This document shows positions 7,126-15,898 of a stretch of DNA of 64,000 nucleotides, piece after piece (the stretch's first letter is position 1; the number at the start of each line of letters is the position of its first letter). Made by a program: the position numbers and the translations under genes. Source of the DNA: Fimenecus sp045593555 (lineage in GTDB: Bacteria > Bacillota > Clostridia > Oscillospirales > Acutalibacteraceae); assembly GCA_045593555.1 (NCBI GenBank), contig JAZNWU010000009.1, positions 10,330-74,329 of the forward strand. The letters run 5' to 3'. The notes beneath the pieces were generated by a model, which ran no database searches, was not told the origin of the DNA, and worked only from the letters and a program-made list of their open reading frames with translations.

Positions 7126-8556
7126 ATGACTTACGATGTAGCAATTGTAGGTGCCGGTGTAGTAGGCGGTCTTATTGCACGAGAACTCAGCCGATTCCAA
7201 GTAAAAGTGGCTTTGCTTGAAAAGTGTAATGATGTTGCTATGGGTACTACTAAGGCTAACAGTGCTATTGTGCATGGCGGTTTTGATGCACAGAATGGTA
7301 CACTTAAGGCTAAACTTAATGTGCAAGGTACATTGATGATGCCTCAAGTTTGTGAAAAACTTCATGTTCCGTTTAAAAAGAACGGTTCTGTAGTTGTTGC
7401 TTTTTCCGAAAAGGAAATGGAGCATGTAAAAGAACTTTATGAGCGTGGTATTAAAAACGGAGTACCTGAGCTTTCAGTAATTGACCGTGACGAGCTTCGC
7501 AGAATTGAACCAAATATCAGTGATGAGGCTGTTGGTGCTTTACTTTCAGAGAGTGCAGGTATTGTCTGTCCTTATGAGCTTACAATCGCAGCAGTTGAAA
7601 ACGCTGTTACAAACGGTGTTGAATTTATCAGAAATTGCGAAGTGAAATCAATTGACGAAAATGCTGACGGTTATGTTCTTAATACAACTGCAGGGGAAAT
7701 CAATGCAAAGTATATTATCAATGCAGCAGGTAATTTCTCTGATGAATTAGCAAAGATGGTTGGCGACGATTCAATCGAACTTATTCCGAGAAAAGGTGAA
7801 TACTATGTTCTTGATAAGTCAGTTGGTAATCTTGCAGTTCATACAATTTTCCAGTGTCCAAATGAAATGGGTAAAGGTATACTTGTAACACCTACTGTTG
7901 ACGGAAATCTTCTCATTGGTCCTACTGCTGTGAATATTGAAGAAAAAGAGGATGTTACAACAACTTCTGAAGGACTTCGTGATATTGTTGAAAAGGCACT
8001 TAAATCTGTTCCTATTGTTTCAACAAGAAATGCAATCACATCTTTCGCAGGTGTCCGTGCTCATCCTGTTAATGACGATTTTATTATCGGATGGTGTCCT
8101 GCAAGTGATAACTTCCTCAATGTTGCAGGTGTTGAATCTCCCGGTCTTTCATCTGCTCCTGCTATTGCACTTTTTGTTCGTGAAATTCTTGAGGAAAAGC
8201 TTCCGCTTACAGAAAAGGCAGAATATACGGATACAAGAGAAAAGCCTGTTCGTTTCCGTCATATGAGTGATGACGAAAGAGCAGAGCTTATTAAGAAAAA
8301 TCCTGCTTACGGCAGAATCGTTTGTCGTTGCGAAACAATTACAGAGGGCGAAATTATCGACGCTATCAAGGCTCCTGCAGGAGCTCGTGATGTTGACGGT
8401 GTTAAGCGTAGAACTCGAGCAGGTATGGGCCGTTGTCAGGGTGGCTTCTGCGGAAGCAAGGTTGTTGAAATCCTTTCTCGTGAATTAGGTGTTCCAATGA
8501 ATGAAATCACAAAATTCGGCAACGATTCAAAAATTATCTATGAAAGAACAAAGTGA
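7126..8556 (+). CDS. FAD-dependent glycerol-3-phosphate dehydrogenase-like protein with C-terminal BFD-like iron-sulfur domain
   Basis: The 476-residue protein starts with an FAD-binding motif (VAIVGAGVVGGLIARELS) followed by a DAO-type oxidoreductase domain (~1-370). The last ~90 residues hold four cysteines in the BFD-like pattern VCRC...GRCQGGFC, expected to bind a [2Fe-2S] cluster. This architecture is that of the Firmicute GlpA-like enzyme that oxidises glycerol 3-phosphate to dihydroxyacetone phosphate with the two proteins encoded next. ATG 7126 follows AGAAGGG and gives the flavin motif at the N-terminus; the open frame upstream has no ribosome site. First gene of a four-gene run. The exact substrate is inferred from family and neighbours; 2-hydroxyacid oxidation is the main alternative. 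Confidence 0.85.
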   Translation: MTYDVAIVGAGVVGGLIARELSRFQVKVALLEKCNDVAMGTTKANSAIVHGGFDAQNGTLKAKLNVQGTLMMPQVCEKLHVPFKKNGSVVVAFSEKEMEHVKELYERGIKNGVPELSVIDRDELRRIEPNISDEAVGALLSESAGIVCPYELTIAAVENAVTNGVEFIRNCEVKSIDENADGYVLNTTAGEINAKYIINAAGNFSDELAKMVGDDSIELIPRKGEYYVLDKSVGNLAVHTIFQCPNEMGKGILVTPTVDGNLLIGPTAVNIEEKEDVTTTSEGLRDIVEKALKSVPIVSTRNAITSFAGVRAHPVNDDFIIGWCPASDNFLNVAGVESPGLSSAPAIALFVREILEEKLPLTEKAEYTDTREKPVRFRHMSDDERAELIKKNPAYGRIVCRCETITEGEIIDAIKAPAGARDVDGVKRRTRAGMGRCQGGFCGSKVVEILSRELGVPMNEITKFGNDSKIIYERTK

Positions 8557-8568
8557 GGTGAAATCGGT

Positions 8569-9822
8569 ATGTTAAATTATGAGCTTGTTGTTGTAGGTGG
8601 CGGTCCTGCAGGTATGGCAGCTGCCCTTGAAGCAAAGGAAAAGGGAGTTAAAAGCATTATCGTTTTAGAACGTGCTGAAACTCTTGGCGGTATTCTTGAA
8701 CAGTGTATTCATACCGGTTTCGGTCTTCATTACTTTGGTGAAGAACTTTCAGGTCCTGAATATGCAGGTCGTTTTATGAAACTTCTTGAGGATACTGATA
8801 TTACGGTTAAAACTGATACAATGGTACTTGATGTTGCTTCTGACAATGTTGTAACAGCAGTTAACAAGAAAGACGGTCTTCTTAAAATTCAGGCAAAAGC
8901 AGTTGTTCTCGCAATGGGCTGTCGTGAAAGACCTCGTGGTGCATTGAGTATTGCAGGTAGTCGTTGTTCAGGTATTATGACTGCAGGTACTGCACAGAAA
9001 TATGTCAATATTGACGGATATATGCCCGGTCATGAGGTTGTTATCCTCGGTTCAGGTGATATTGGTCTTATTATGGCTCGTCGTATGACTCTTGAGGGTG
9101 CAAAGGTTAAGATGGTTTGTGAGCTTATGCCTTATTCAGGTGGTCTTACACGAAATATTGTTCAGTGTCTTGACGACTTCGGTATCCCTCTTAAGCTTTC
9201 AACTACAGTTATTGCAACTCACGGTAAGGACAGACTTGAGGGCGTTACAATTGCAAAGGTTGGCGAAAGACTTCAGCCAATTCCGGGAACAGAAGAATAT
9301 GTTCCTTGCGATACATTGATGTTGTCCGTTGGTCTTATTCCTGAAAATGAGCTTTCAAAGAATGCAGGACTTCAGCTTGACAACATTACAAATGGTCCGC
9401 GTGTTGACGAATATCGTGAAACAGAACACGCAGGTGTGTTTGCTTGCGGTAATGTTCTTCAGGTTCACGACCTTGTTGACTATGTTACTGAGGAAAGCCA
9501 GATTGCAGGTCTTGGTGCTGCAAAGTATATTAAGGGTGAAAAGGTAACAGGCGAATGTGTCTTTACAAAGGGTATTAACGGTGTCCGTTACATAGTTCCG
9601 CAGCGAATTAATCACGAAACTGATACTGATGTTAAGCTTTACTTCCGTGTTGGTGCAGTGTTCAATAATGCAAAGATTATCGTAGAATGTGACGGTAAAG
9701 AAATCCTTTCAAAGAAAAAGGTTAAGCTTTGTCCAGGTGAAATGGAATATGTTACTCTCAAACAGGCCGTTATCAATGAACTTCCTGTTAATGCAGAAAT
9801 TACAGTAAGAGTGGAGGCATAA
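8569..9822 (+). CDS. NAD(P)/FAD-dependent oxidoreductase, GlpA partner
   Basis: The 417-residue protein is a pyridine-nucleotide-disulphide-oxidoreductase-type flavoprotein. It has an N-terminal FAD motif (LVVVGGGPAGMAAALEA) and a second, NAD(P)-binding glycine motif (VVILGSGDIGLIMARR, ~residues 160-175). An ACGNVLQVHD segment matches the ATG/GD-type FAD contact. It is found between the GlpA-like protein and DUF1667 in many Clostridia and probably passes electrons from the GlpA-like subunit to NAD or another carrier. ATG 8569 has GAGGTGA seven bases upstream; it is 12 bases from the previous gene. The C-terminal ~90 residues form a beta-rich extension without a recognisable motif. Confidence 0.85.
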   Translation: MLNYELVVVGGGPAGMAAALEAKEKGVKSIIVLERAETLGGILEQCIHTGFGLHYFGEELSGPEYAGRFMKLLEDTDITVKTDTMVLDVASDNVVTAVNKKDGLLKIQAKAVVLAMGCRERPRGALSIAGSRCSGIMTAGTAQKYVNIDGYMPGHEVVILGSGDIGLIMARRMTLEGAKVKMVCELMPYSGGLTRNIVQCLDDFGIPLKLSTTVIATHGKDRLEGVTIAKVGERLQPIPGTEEYVPCDTLMLSVGLIPENELSKNAGLQLDNITNGPRVDEYRETEHAGVFACGNVLQVHDLVDYVTEESQIAGLGAAKYIKGEKVTGECVFTKGINGVRYIVPQRINHETDTDVKLYFRVGAVFNNAKIIVECDGKEILSKKKVKLCPGEMEYVTLKQAVINELPVNAEITVRVEA

Positions 9823-9826
9823 GAAA

Positions 9827-10189
9827 ATGGAAAATAGAGAACTTGTTTGTGTTGCTTGTCCTTTAGGATGCCCTATAACTGTAACTTTTGATGCAGACGG
9901 TAATGTAGAAACAGTTACAGGTAATACTTGTAAGCGTGGCGATGCTTATGCTCGTACAGAGGTTACAAACCCAACAAGAATGCTTACAACTACTGTTAAG
10001 GTAGAGGGTGGCAAGGCTTATGTTGTGCCTGTAAAGAGTGCAAACCCAATTCCAAAGGGTATGATGTTCGAATGTATGGAAGTTATAAACAAAGCGTCTG
10101 TTAAAGCACCTGTAAATATCGGTGATGTTGTTATCGAAAATATTCTCGGTACAGGTGTGGATATTATTGCAACAAATTATGCAGAATAA
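9827..10189 (+). CDS. DUF1667 protein, small cysteine-containing subunit of the GlpA-like complex
   Basis: The 120-residue protein belongs to the DUF1667 family. The N-terminus carries CVACPLGC and a later Cys in GNTCKRG, a pattern resembling the iron-sulfur or molybdopterin-oxidoreductase N-terminal motif CxxCxxxC, so a metal centre is likely. Family members always accompany the two flavoproteins upstream, and the three are thought to form one glycerol-3-phosphate dehydrogenase complex. The gene starts 5 bases after the previous stop with GTGGAGG upstream. Its 3' end overlaps the GH29 gene by 11 bases. Its biochemical role has not been fixed for the family. Confidence 0.85.
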   Translation: MENRELVCVACPLGCPITVTFDADGNVETVTGNTCKRGDAYARTEVTNPTRMLTTTVKVEGGKAYVVPVKSANPIPKGMMFECMEVINKASVKAPVNIGDVVIENILGTGVDIIATNYAE

Positions 10190-11606
10190 AAGAAGTTATG
10201 AGTTGGCGGCGGAAGTAATTCCGTCGCCACGTCAATTAGAGTGGCAAAAACTTGAAATGTACGCTTTCTGTCATTTCGGTACAAATACTTTTACTGGTCG
10301 TGAATGGGGTGATGGCACTGCTCCTGCGTCTGTTTTTAATCCTAAAAAGCTTGATGCTCGTCAATGGGCAAGAGAGATTAAAAATGCAGGTATGAGAGCC
10401 ATTATTCTCACTTGTAAGCATCACGATGGATTTTGCCTTTGGCAGAGTGAATTTACAGATTATTGTATGAAAAATAGCCCGTATAAAGACGGAAAAGGCG
10501 ATGTCGTAAAGGAAGTCAGCGATGCCTGTCGTGAATATGGACTTAAATTCGGTGTTTATCTTTCTCCCTGGGACAGACACGAAGCCACTTATGGTACAGG
10601 TGAAGAATATAATGATTATTTTATAAATCAGCTTTCGGAACTTGCAACGAGATACGGTGACATATTCTGCTTTTGGTTTGACGGTGCTTGTGGCGAAGGC
10701 AAAAACGGTAAAAAACAGGTTTATGATTGGAAACGTTATTTTGCTCTTATCCGTGATTTACAACCAAACGCAGTTATAAATATCTGTGGACCTGATGTCC
10801 GTTGGTGTGGCAATGAAGCAGGAAAATCACGAGAATCCGAGTGGAGTGTTGTTCCTGCATTTGTAGGAAATCAGGACTATACTGCTGAACATTCCCAACA
10901 AGAGGATAATCCTGAATTCTCAAAAAAAGTTGATACTAAAACTCAGGATTTAGGAAGTCGTGAATTTATTAACGGTATAAAGAATTTTATCTGGTATCCT
11001 GCCGAAGTTGATGTTTCAATCCGACCGGGTTGGTTTTATCATAAGAGAGAAGATTTTAAGGTTAAATCATTAAAAAAACTTATGCAGATTTATTGGGGTA
11101 GTGTTGGTGGTAATTCATCGTTACTTCTCAACATTCCACCTGACAAAAATGGTCTTTTGTCAAAATATGATGTTAGAGCTTTGCGTAAATTTGGTGATGA
11201 ATTACGGAAAGAGTTTCCCGAAAACCTTGCAGTAAATTGCAAAGTGACTGCATCATCTCAACTTGATGATTCTCACAGTGCAGACAATATTCTTAAAGAA
11301 AATGACTATTGGCAATGTGGAGCAGGGGATACACAACCTGAAATCATAATTGATTTTGATAAATCAATAATTGCAGATAAAATTGTTTTAAAGGAAAATA
11401 TTGCAACAGGACAACAAATTGAGAATTTTGATGTCTATGCAGATAATGGAAATGGATTTGAAAAAATCTGTTCGTCAACTATAATCGGTGCTAAGAGAAT
11501 TTGTCGATTTGAAAGACAAAATATAAAACGGATTAAAATTGTTATTACATCGTATCGTGTAAAAGCAACTCTCAATTCAGTTGAAATCTATTGCAAAAGT
11601 AAATAA
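10179..11606 (+). CDS. Alpha-L-fucosidase (GH29) with C-terminal discoidin-like domain
   Basis: The 475-residue protein has a GH29 catalytic barrel (~1-340), with the N-terminal stretch QLEWQKLEMYAFCHFGTNTF, the CKHHDGFCLWQS segment and the nucleophile motif FWFDGACGEG (Asp168). GH29 enzymes release alpha-L-fucose from host or plant glycans with retention. The C-terminal ~115 residues resemble an F5/8 type C or CBM32-like beta-sandwich. There is no signal peptide, so it should act inside the cell on imported fucosylated oligosaccharides. ATG 10179 lies within the end of the DUF1667 gene and lacks a strong ribosome site; TTG 10203 is an alternative. Being cotranscribed with glycerol-3-phosphate genes is unusual. 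Confidence 0.88.
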   Translation: MQNKRSYELAAEVIPSPRQLEWQKLEMYAFCHFGTNTFTGREWGDGTAPASVFNPKKLDARQWAREIKNAGMRAIILTCKHHDGFCLWQSEFTDYCMKNSPYKDGKGDVVKEVSDACREYGLKFGVYLSPWDRHEATYGTGEEYNDYFINQLSELATRYGDIFCFWFDGACGEGKNGKKQVYDWKRYFALIRDLQPNAVINICGPDVRWCGNEAGKSRESEWSVVPAFVGNQDYTAEHSQQEDNPEFSKKVDTKTQDLGSREFINGIKNFIWYPAEVDVSIRPGWFYHKREDFKVKSLKKLMQIYWGSVGGNSSLLLNIPPDKNGLLSKYDVRALRKFGDELRKEFPENLAVNCKVTASSQLDDSHSADNILKENDYWQCGAGDTQPEIIIDFDKSIIADKIVLKENIATGQQIENFDVYADNGNGFEKICSSTIIGAKRICRFERQNIKRIKIVITSYRVKATLNSVEIYCKSK

Positions 11607-11615
11607 TACAACAAA

Positions 11616-11640
11616 AAACCGACTCAGCTTGAGTCGGTTT
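11616..11640. terminator. Bidirectional terminator between GH29 and the sugar symporter
   Basis: Eleven-bp arms (AAACCGACTCA/TGAGTCGGTTT) around a 3-base loop, with A-rich and T-rich flanks, serve both convergent genes. Confidence 0.8.
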
Positions 11641-11661
11641 AATATTTATTGTGATTGAAAA

Positions 11662-13215
11662 TTATTCTGCTTTTTCTTCGCCATCAATGTTAAGATTTTC
11701 AAGTCTTTCACGACGCTTAACTTCAAGTTCTTTAAGCATCTGTTCTTTGAACTTGCCGTCAACATTGAAGAACATAAGAGTTACACCATAAAGGAAACGA
11801 GCAATAGCAGGCATTAAGCAGAAAATTGCCCAGAAACCAAGGAGCGTTTTTTCATTTGATTCAGGAACAATGTTACCGAATTCGTCCTTACGAGCAACAT
11901 AACCAACTGCCGAAATAACAACACCTGAAAGAAGCTGTGTAATTGAGTTTGCAGCCTTACCAAAGTAATTTTGAACAGTCTGAACAAGAGCCTCATTTCT
12001 CATGCCTGTTTTCCATTCGCTATAGTCATAAACATCACCTTGAAGAACAGCACCTGCAACGTTCATTAGCTGATTTGGAAGACCACAGATTGTAAGACAA
12101 AGAGTAAGAACTGCAAGGTTTATAACAGCATTCTGACCTTCCCAGTCAACAAGGAAGCCTTTGCCATTGTTGCCGAAAATACCAATAAGGAATGTACCTG
12201 CATATGCAAGACCTGCGAATATACCTGATGCAACAGCAACCTTTTTTGCACCAAATCTACGAATAAGTTTAGGCGCAAGAGGAACCATAATATAGTTTGG
12301 AATACCTGTGAAAAGACCTGCGATTGAACCGTGAGCAACGTTCTTTGAGTTATGCATCCAATAGAAACTTTCACTTGAAGCACCAACTGATTTAAATCCG
12401 TTAAAGAAACCTGAAAGAACGAGAATAAACATTGGTCTGTTCTGGAAAACATTCTTAAATGATTCAACAACACCAACTTCCTGCATCTGTTCACGAGATG
12501 CAAGTGGAACTCTTTCACGCATTGCGGAGAACCCGAAGAATGCTGTAAACGCAGCAATAACAACAATTATAACGGCGAATCCTGTGTAAATATCCTGCAT
12601 ACCTACAGCATTGTCAGTAGCTTTTGGTAAGAAACCAACAAACATTGATGCAATAGATGGAAGGAAAACACCGAAAAGGTCAGCAAACTTTGATGTAGCA
12701 ATCAAATTGTCACGTTCATTGTTGTTAGGTGTAATGTTATAAAGCATAATTGTCCATGCACCAAAGTATGACATACCAAGGTTATAAACAAATATTGCAA
12801 TAACAGTCCATACAACCTTCTGCCATTCGTGAACAAGGAATGATGGTGTCGTAAAGAGCATTATCATAGCTATTGCCCAGAAAGGAGTAGGAATAACAAG
12901 CCAAGGGCGAAGACGGCCCCAACGAGTTCTTGTACGGTCAATAATAAGACCTGAAATTGAGTCATCGACAGCATCATAAATTGATTCGATGAACATAATA
13001 ATACCGTATGTACTACCTGACATTCCAAGGAAGCTGATAGCAAAAAACTGACGGAATGCATTTACATACTGGCTTAAGTTTTTTTGACCGAATGATGTAA
13101 GAAGGTAAGCAGCAATTTCCTTAGGACGAAGGTATCTTCTGTTAGAAGCGTCCTGCTGGATTGCCTCTCCGTTAACTTCTTCAGCAACGGTTGTGGTTAC
13201 ATTGTTGTTTTCCAC
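11662..13215 (-). CDS. MFS sugar:cation symporter, GPH family
   Basis: The 517-residue protein has about 12 hydrophobic segments and belongs to the glycoside-pentoside-hexuronide family (MelB-like). It contains the DDSISGLIIDRTRTRWGRLRPW segment, equivalent to the MelB region with conserved aspartates plus the GRxRPW loop. These transporters bring di- or oligosaccharides into the cell with Na+ or H+. A soluble ~40-residue N-terminus precedes the first membrane segment. The start is GTG 13215 with AAAGGCGTGA upstream. It faces the fucosidase gene and shares its terminator, so a role in feeding that enzyme is plausible but not shown. Substrate cannot be read from the sequence. Confidence 0.85.
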   Translation of the reverse strand: MENNNVTTTVAEEVNGEAIQQDASNRRYLRPKEIAAYLLTSFGQKNLSQYVNAFRQFFAISFLGMSGSTYGIIMFIESIYDAVDDSISGLIIDRTRTRWGRLRPWLVIPTPFWAIAMIMLFTTPSFLVHEWQKVVWTVIAIFVYNLGMSYFGAWTIMLYNITPNNNERDNLIATSKFADLFGVFLPSIASMFVGFLPKATDNAVGMQDIYTGFAVIIVVIAAFTAFFGFSAMRERVPLASREQMQEVGVVESFKNVFQNRPMFILVLSGFFNGFKSVGASSESFYWMHNSKNVAHGSIAGLFTGIPNYIMVPLAPKLIRRFGAKKVAVASGIFAGLAYAGTFLIGIFGNNGKGFLVDWEGQNAVINLAVLTLCLTICGLPNQLMNVAGAVLQGDVYDYSEWKTGMRNEALVQTVQNYFGKAANSITQLLSGVVISAVGYVARKDEFGNIVPESNEKTLLGFWAIFCLMPAIARFLYGVTLMFFNVDGKFKEQMLKELEVKRRERLENLNIDGEEKAE

Positions 13216-13268
13216 TTTTCAATCACGCCTTTTTAAATTAATACATATATATCCAATATATAAACAAT

Positions 13269-13297
13269 AATATAACATAAATTGGTTCAATAATCAA
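13269..13297 (-). promoter_or_regulatory. Promoter of the sugar symporter gene
   Basis: On the minus strand TTGATT (13292-13297), 17 bases, TATATT (13269-13274), about 55 bases before the GTG start. Confidence 0.5.
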
Positions 13298-13321
13298 CTA
13301 AAAAAACCAAAAATCATGTAA

Positions 13322-13768
13322 TTATTTGAATTTTAAAGAATAAGCAACAGCTAATTTGTCACAACGTTCATTTTCAGGATGACCTGCATGACCTTTTACC
13401 CATTCAAACTCGTATTCATGAAGGGATAAAAGATTAAGCAATCTATCCCATAAATCGGGATTTAGTGCAGGCTTTTTATCAGCTTTTTTCCAATTGTTTG
13501 CTTTCCAACTTTCGGCCCAACCTTTTGTAATACCGTTTACGACATATGAAGAATCGGAATAAATCTTAACTTTACATTTTCTGTTAAGTGCCTCAAGACC
13601 ATTGATGACGGCAAGAAGCTCCATTCTGTTGTTGGTAGTTTCAGCTTCACCACCTGAAAGCTCTTTTTCCACACCATTACAGCGTAAAATTGTACCCCAA
13701 CCACCTGGTCCCGGGTTACCTGAACAAGCACCATCTGTGAACATTTCTACATAACTTAATTTGTCCAT
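13322..13768 (-). CDS. rnhA: Ribonuclease HI
   Basis: The 148-residue protein is a standard RNase HI that degrades RNA in RNA-DNA hybrids. The catalytic acids are visible: Asp in EMFTDGACSGNPGPGGWG, Glu in NNRMELLAVINGL, Asp in IYSDSSYVVNGI and Asp in ENERCDKLA, with the WVKGHAGH histidine loop. The length equals the E. coli-type enzyme. ATG 13768 (MDKLSYVEMFTDGA) has GAGGT upstream and is preferred over the ATG four codons earlier. No terminator separates it from the downstream symporter promoter. Confidence 0.95.
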   Translation of the reverse strand: MDKLSYVEMFTDGACSGNPGPGGWGTILRCNGVEKELSGGEAETTNNRMELLAVINGLEALNRKCKVKIYSDSSYVVNGITKGWAESWKANNWKKADKKPALNPDLWDRLLNLLSLHEYEFEWVKGHAGHPENERCDKLAVAYSLKFK

Positions 13769-13866
13769 AAAAAACCTCAATGAATAAATATCAAAATTTT
13801 ATATCAAACTAATTTTAACACGGATTTTTAACTTTAACAACATATATTTTATAAAGGTGGTTTTTC

Positions 13867-13895
13867 TTGACATTAAGATGAAAAAATAGTATTAT
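13867..13895 (+). promoter_or_regulatory. Promoter of the RNase J operon
   Basis: Consensus TTGACA (13867-13872), 17-base spacer, TATTAT (13890-13895). It gives a ~120-base leader before the RNase J ATG. Confidence 0.7.
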
Positions 13896-13920
13896 ATTAA
13901 GACAACTATATTGAGATAGT

Positions 13921-13981
13921 ATGGGTATTTATACGCATTTTCCAACAACTGAAATTTTCCTGACTTTTGCCTTAAGTTAGG
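13921..13981 (+). promoter_or_regulatory. Structured leader upstream of RNase J
   Basis: Two potential hairpins are visible in the ~120-base leader. One is a near-palindrome at 13921-13938 with one mismatch. The other has 8-bp arms CCTGACTT (13959-13966) and AAGTTAGG (13974-13981), with one G-U pair. Neither is followed by a T-run. The leader matches no riboswitch I recognise; autoregulation by RNase J is one possibility. Confidence 0.35.
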
Positions 13982-14023
13982 TACATATAATTTTATAACA
14001 TAATAAATAATAAAGGAGGAAAT

Positions 14024-15871
14024 ATGGCTAAGCAAAAAAATGAGAAAGCACCTCAAATAAATGACACGAAGAAAAAGAATGTAAATAAAAACAAGACAAA
14101 TAAGCCTGCTAAAAATAAAAAGGGCGTTTTTAATAAAAAACAGACAAAGAGTAATACTTCAAAAGTTCAGAAAGAACGCAAATCACAAAAAAATAAAGCA
14201 CCTAAAAAGCCTGATATTAATATCAAAATCGCATTTTTAGGTGGACTTAATGAAGTCGGAAAGAATATGACTTTGTATGAATGTCAGAATGATATGATTC
14301 TTGTTGACTGTGGTCTTGCATTTCCTGAACCGGATATGCTTGGTGTTGACCTTGTTATTCCTGATTTCACTTATGTTGAACAGAATATTGACAAGATAAA
14401 AGGTATATTTATTACCCATGGTCATGAAGACCATATAGGGGGACTTGCATATCTTCTTCAACGAGTAAATATTCCTGTTTATGGTACAAAGCTTACAATC
14501 GGTCTTATTGAAGGAAAACTTAAAGAACATAAAATCCTTGATAAAGCCGACCTTAATGTTATTCAACCTAAAGATAAAGTTGTATTAGGTTGCTTTGAGG
14601 TTGAGGCTATTCACGTTAACCACTCAATTCCCGATGCTCTTGCACTTGCTATTAATTCTCCTGCAGGTCTTATTTTACAGACAGGCGACTTTAAAATTGA
14701 TACAACACCGATTGACGGTGAGGTGATTGACCTTGCCCGTATTGCAAAGCTTGGTGAAAAAGGTGTGCTTTGCCTTTTATCAGACTCAACAAATGCTCAA
14801 CGACCGGGCTATACATCAAGTGAACGTACTGTTGGTGATTCATTTGCACGACTTTTCCATAAAGCAGATGGAAAACGTCTTATAGTCGCAACATTTGCAT
14901 CAAATATCCATAGAGTTCAGCAGATTATTGATGTTGCAAAATCTGTAGGTAGAAAGGTTGCTCTTTCAGGTAGAAGTCTTGAAAATGTTGTTGAAACTGC
15001 TTCAAGACTTGGTTATCTCAATATTCCTGAAGGAATTCTTATAAATATTGATTCTGTTTCAAGATATCCACACGATAAACTCGTTATTATTACAACAGGC
15101 AGTCAGGGTGAACCTATGTCTGCTCTTTACAGAATGGCATTCTCTGAACATCGTCGTGTTGAAATAGGAACAGGGGATTATGTAATTATTTCTGCAACTC
15201 CGATTCCTGGTAATGAAAAGACAGTCGGTAAAGTTGTTGATGAGCTTTTAAAACGTGGTGCCGAGGTTGTATATGAAAAAATGTATGAAGTTCATGTTTC
15301 AGGTCATGCTTGTCAGGAAGAACTTCGTCTTATGTTAAGCCTTGCAAAACCTAAATTCTTCATTCCTGTTCACGGTGAACAAAAGCATTTAAGAAGTCAC
15401 GCTGCAGTTGCCGAAAGTATGGGAATTGCACCGGGTAACATATATATTGCAGATAATGGCAAACAAGTTGAACTTTCAAAACGAAAAATGTCAGTTGTTG
15501 AAGATGTTCCTGCAGGTAAGGTCTTTGTTGATGGTTATGGTGTAGGTGACGTTGGTAGTGCAGTTATCCGCGAAAGAAAGCGTCTTGCCGAAGATGGTCT
15601 TATGATTATAAGTGCCGTTATAGAAAGAGAAACAGGAATGCTTGTATCCGGTCCTGATATTGTATCACGTGGGTTTGTATATGTCCGTGACTCAGAACAG
15701 CTTATTGCTGAAGCAAAGCTTGTAGCACAGATTGTTATTGATGAATGCAGTCACGAGGGAGTTGTCGAGTGGAGTGCAATTAGAAACAGAATGAGAGATG
15801 ACATTTCTCGTCTTCTTTATGATAGAACAAAACGCAGTCCTATGGTTATTCCTATAATCAGCTCAGTTTGA
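14024..15871 (+). CDS. rnj: Ribonuclease J
   Basis: The 615-residue protein is RNase J, a metallo-beta-lactamase/beta-CASP enzyme with 5'-3' exonuclease and endonuclease activity in mRNA decay and rRNA processing. The zinc motif THGHEDHIGG, the NHSIPDA and GDFKID segments, the beta-CASP SDSTNAQRPGYTSSE and the C-terminal HVSGHACQEEL and PVHGEQKHL histidines are all present. The catalytic body starts near residue 67 (INIKIAFLGGLNEVGKNM). The first ~65 residues are an extra, highly basic Lys/Asn-rich extension that makes the protein longer than the usual ~555. AAAGGAGGAAAT precedes ATG 14024. First gene of a run through ftsH. Confidence 0.95.
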   Translation: MAKQKNEKAPQINDTKKKNVNKNKTNKPAKNKKGVFNKKQTKSNTSKVQKERKSQKNKAPKKPDINIKIAFLGGLNEVGKNMTLYECQNDMILVDCGLAFPEPDMLGVDLVIPDFTYVEQNIDKIKGIFITHGHEDHIGGLAYLLQRVNIPVYGTKLTIGLIEGKLKEHKILDKADLNVIQPKDKVVLGCFEVEAIHVNHSIPDALALAINSPAGLILQTGDFKIDTTPIDGEVIDLARIAKLGEKGVLCLLSDSTNAQRPGYTSSERTVGDSFARLFHKADGKRLIVATFASNIHRVQQIIDVAKSVGRKVALSGRSLENVVETASRLGYLNIPEGILINIDSVSRYPHDKLVIITTGSQGEPMSALYRMAFSEHRRVEIGTGDYVIISATPIPGNEKTVGKVVDELLKRGAEVVYEKMYEVHVSGHACQEELRLMLSLAKPKFFIPVHGEQKHLRSHAAVAESMGIAPGNIYIADNGKQVELSKRKMSVVEDVPAGKVFVDGYGVGDVGSAVIRERKRLAEDGLMIISAVIERETGMLVSGPDIVSRGFVYVRDSEQLIAEAKLVAQIVIDECSHEGVVEWSAIRNRMRDDISRLLYDRTKRSPMVIPIISSV

Positions 15872-15898
15872 GTAACCGCTTAATAAAAGGTGAAAATT

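Noticed and set aside
12120..12566. 148-codon minus-strand frame inside the sugar symporter gene
   Set aside because: It is a Leu/Val/Gln-rich alternative frame of a clear 12-segment transporter.
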